Made by a program: the position numbers and the translations under genes. A DNA stretch of 32,058 nucleotides from a virus, in IMG/VR virus record IMGVR_UViG_3300044991_000781, positions 1 to 32,058 of that record; one strand, written 5' to 3'. Positions 30,684-32,058 of the stretch are shown here, piece after piece; positions within the stretch are counted from its first letter, which is position 1; each line of letters opens with the position of its first letter. The notes beneath the pieces were generated by a model that did no database searches, was not told where the DNA came from, and saw nothing but the letters and a program-made list of their open reading frames with translations.

Positions 30684-30791
30684 TTATTGGAAGTTATAGA
30701 AGATGATTAAAATAGCGAGTATTACAAGCGCGATCGATAGGGAAATCATTGAGTCTGATTGCGGTGGTCGGTATGGATACATTGGTTTCAT
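30684..30791 (-). CDS. Very small single-helix membrane protein (35 aa)
   Basis: An ATG at 30791 opens a 35-aa frame: polar Pro/Tyr-rich MKPMYPYRPPQSDS followed by one transmembrane helix (SLSIALVILAILIIFYNF). It fits precisely between its neighbours (12 bp after one stop, 3 bp before the next start) and would otherwise leave an unexplained gap. It may be a holin modulator or a pinholin-like protein. Evidence is the hydrophobic profile and the spacing. Confidence 0.6.
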   Translation of the reverse strand: MKPMYPYRPPQSDSMISLSIALVILAILIIFYNFQ

Positions 30792-30803
30792 CGTCTGGAT
30801 CGA

Positions 30804-31154
30804 TCATGGTTGCGGTGCTGGCGGATTGTCAGTTATGTCTGGAATAGGCGGGGCTGTATAGACAAACCCAGCCTGCCCTAATTCCCAGCCGCTCGGCATG
30901 GTGATTGGAACTCTGACGGTAAAACGATCATCATTGACTAGATCGAGGATAGCATTGATTGCTGTTGCTATCTGTGCGTTGAGTTGGAAGATTGCGCCTG
31001 ACTTTACAAGGTCGGAGTTAAGCTCGGCTGCGACGATCTCAGGTGCGCGATTCCATACCTGCTCCCATCCCGCTTTGAGCGTGACTGCTAAATGATGAGC
31101 TGCTTCAGCCCCTTGGATTGTTACTTGATCGATTGTTGTGAGTTTTGGTATCAT
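30804..31154 (-). CDS. Hypothetical protein after the tail fibre (116 aa)
   Basis: A 116-aa protein with a helical N-terminal half and a Pro-rich acidic end (PPIPDITDNPPAPQP). I do not recognise it. It follows the fibre gene by 9 bp, so it could be a fibre assembly chaperone or a small virion protein, or the first gene of the lysis block. The start context ACAAAACTATG matches other starts in this genome. Confidence 0.55.
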   Translation of the reverse strand: MIPKLTTIDQVTIQGAEAAHHLAVTLKAGWEQVWNRAPEIVAAELNSDLVKSGAIFQLNAQIATAINAILDLVNDDRFTVRVPITMPSGWELGQAGFVYTAPPIPDITDNPPAPQP

Positions 31155-31163
31155 AGTTTTGTA

Positions 31164-32058
31164 TTAAAATTGCATTATCTTAGCATCTGATATTTGCGTT
31201 ATGAATCCCGTTGGACTCCCTGACGCATTATTTACAGCAACCAGCGCGACTGCGGCATTTGCACCTGAGGCTGTTCCGCTCAAACTTGTTGATAGAGTTG
31301 CTGTATAAAAAGAAGCCGCGCCGTTTTCTTGGCTTATGTAGCCTGTTATATTGCCTGATCCATCAGTTTCAACGCTTACCATGCGATTGTATAAACTGGC
31401 GTTTCCATCTCCAAAACTAACCCAAGAACTAGCAGAGAACGTGCTGCCATCGTGTGCAAATACTCGGAAAACATGATTAGTTCCGTTACTTGTTATTTCC
31501 ATTCCGAAGCCTTTTGCTGTTAATGCGTTTGAGTCAGCATTAGGATATGTATATCCCCATCCATAAAATAACCTAACCACTCCTAGAGGGTCGGATACGG
31601 TTGTCTTAAAATATTGAAGATTTACAGATACGCCGCAACGCCTGTCATATCTGATATAATAAGCCCCGCCGATTGGTTCGTATGAAATAGTTTGGTGTGC
31701 GTATCCTGCATTAGTTGTTCCTGCATTAACTCTTAAGCCAGATGATTGTGTTACTGATGAACCAGCCCCTGAATTTGCTGAATTTCTCGATTGATAGATT
31801 GGAGAGTAAATCTTACCAATGCCGTAAAAGTCATCTGATAGTTTATCACTTGCGGTTATCAAGCTATTACTCGCAGGCGTTCCAGTTCCGCTGCTTGTAG
31901 GTCGGGTTGTGGACGAAAATGCTTGCGCTCCTGCTATCGTGCTGCCGTTCCATGTATTCGTTCCGCCAACTGTAAGAGTTCCGCTAACTTTTGCGCTTCC
32001 AGTCACATCGAGAGCTTCGGCCGCGCTTGTGCCTCCGATAGTAACCTTAGCAGCATCG
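31164..32058 (-). CDS. Tail fibre / receptor-binding protein, C-terminal part (continues from 1-2190)
   Basis: This is the C-terminal part of the 985-aa fibre. Bases 31932-32058 duplicate 1-127, so the unique part is 31164-31931. The frame is open to the window end; an apparent start at 32006 is an internal GTG within the protein. Residues about 705-750 repeat a 'VSGTLTVGGTNTW' linker, and the last ~230 residues form a compact Gly/Ser/Tyr-rich domain (GGAYYIRYDRRCGVSVNLQYF..., FYGWGYTYPNADSNAL...) probably of jelly-roll type, the most likely receptor-contact region. It stops at TAA 31164-31166. Confidence 0.85.
   Translation of the reverse strand, partial: DAAKVTIGGTSAAEALDVTGSAKVSGTLTVGGTNTWNGSTIAGAQAFSSTTRPTSSGTGTPASNSLITASDKLSDDFYGIGKIYSPIYQSRNSANSGAGSSVTQSSGLRVNAGTTNAGYAHQTISYEPIGGAYYIRYDRRCGVSVNLQYFKTTVSDPLGVVRLFYGWGYTYPNADSNALTAKGFGMEITSNGTNHVFRVFAHDGSTFSASSWVSFGDGNASLYNRMVSVETDGSGNITGYISQENGAASFYTATLSTSLSGTASGANAAVALVAVNNASGSPTGFITQISDAKIMQF
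31932..32058. repeat. Direct terminal repeat, right copy (circle junction)
   Basis: Exact copy of bases 1-127. Joining the two copies restores one continuous tail-fibre reading frame and gives a circular length of 31,931 bp. Confidence 0.95.

Noticed and set aside
31164-32006. A separate 280-aa gene starting at 32006
   Set aside because: The apparent start is an internal GTG; the frame is open across the circle junction to the ATG at 2190, giving one 985-aa fibre gene.
1-32058. Diversity-generating retroelement acting on the tail fibre
   Set aside because: No reverse transcriptase gene and no template/variable repeat pair was seen.

Overview
This window is very probably a complete genome of a small tailed double-stranded DNA phage with a siphovirus-like gene set. 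The first 127 bases (1-127) are repeated exactly as the last 127 (31932-32058). The contig therefore closes into a circle of about 31,931 bp, and one gene, the tail fibre, is split over the ends. Every gene I accept is on the minus strand, so transcription runs from high to low coordinates. I see no integrase, tRNA, rRNA, CRISPR array, insertion sequence or DNA polymerase. The host is not identifiable. Almost no start has a Shine-Dalgarno purine tract; leaders are A/C-rich or AT-rich instead. A short lipoprotein in the lysis block suggests a Gram-negative host, so a phylum with SD-poor initiation (Verrucomicrobiota or Bacteroidota type) is possible. That host call is inference.

In transcription order, the early/replication block runs from about 27.9 kb down to 16.1 kb. 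It starts in an AT-rich regulatory stretch (27673-27873). It encodes a small membrane protein, an ssDNA-binding-like protein, a recombination-associated coiled-coil protein, and three ATGA-coupled genes: a VRR-NUC nuclease, a DNA methyltransferase and a SNF2-type helicase. Next comes an array of short paralogous coiled-coil genes (22111-19801) that share start modules. After it come a DUF3310 protein, an unrecognised 53-aa ORF over a strong hairpin, an HNH-like protein and an 860-aa primase-helicase. Downstream of the primase lies a striking region (16170-16403) with an exact 14-bp repeat, a 37-bp imperfect inverted repeat and GGGTGGGAT repeats. It is my best candidate for the replication origin.

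A small regulatory block (16.1-14.7 kb) has two unknown proteins, an HTH protein, a gene interrupted by an in-frame TAA, and a second HTH-like protein. Between it and the small terminase lie two short palindromes that could mark the packaging (cos) site.

The late block (14.5-2.2 kb, then through the circle junction to 31.2 kb) encodes small terminase, GpA-type large terminase, a gpW-position protein, lambda-type portal, ClpP-type protease/scaffold, major capsid, a terminator, head-tail and tail proteins, tape measure, two distal tail proteins and a 985-aa tail fibre. Four late genes that follow intergenic gaps share a TTGAAA element 13-14 nt before the ATG.

The lysis/accessory block (31.2-27.9 kb) holds two small membrane proteins (holin candidates), an alpha/beta-hydrolase-like protein, a 43-aa lipoprotein (outer-spanin candidate), a YkuD/L,D-transpeptidase-like protein (endolysin candidate), an HE-motif peptidase-like protein, a metallophosphoesterase and a winged-helix-like protein, closed by an AT-rich hairpin terminator.
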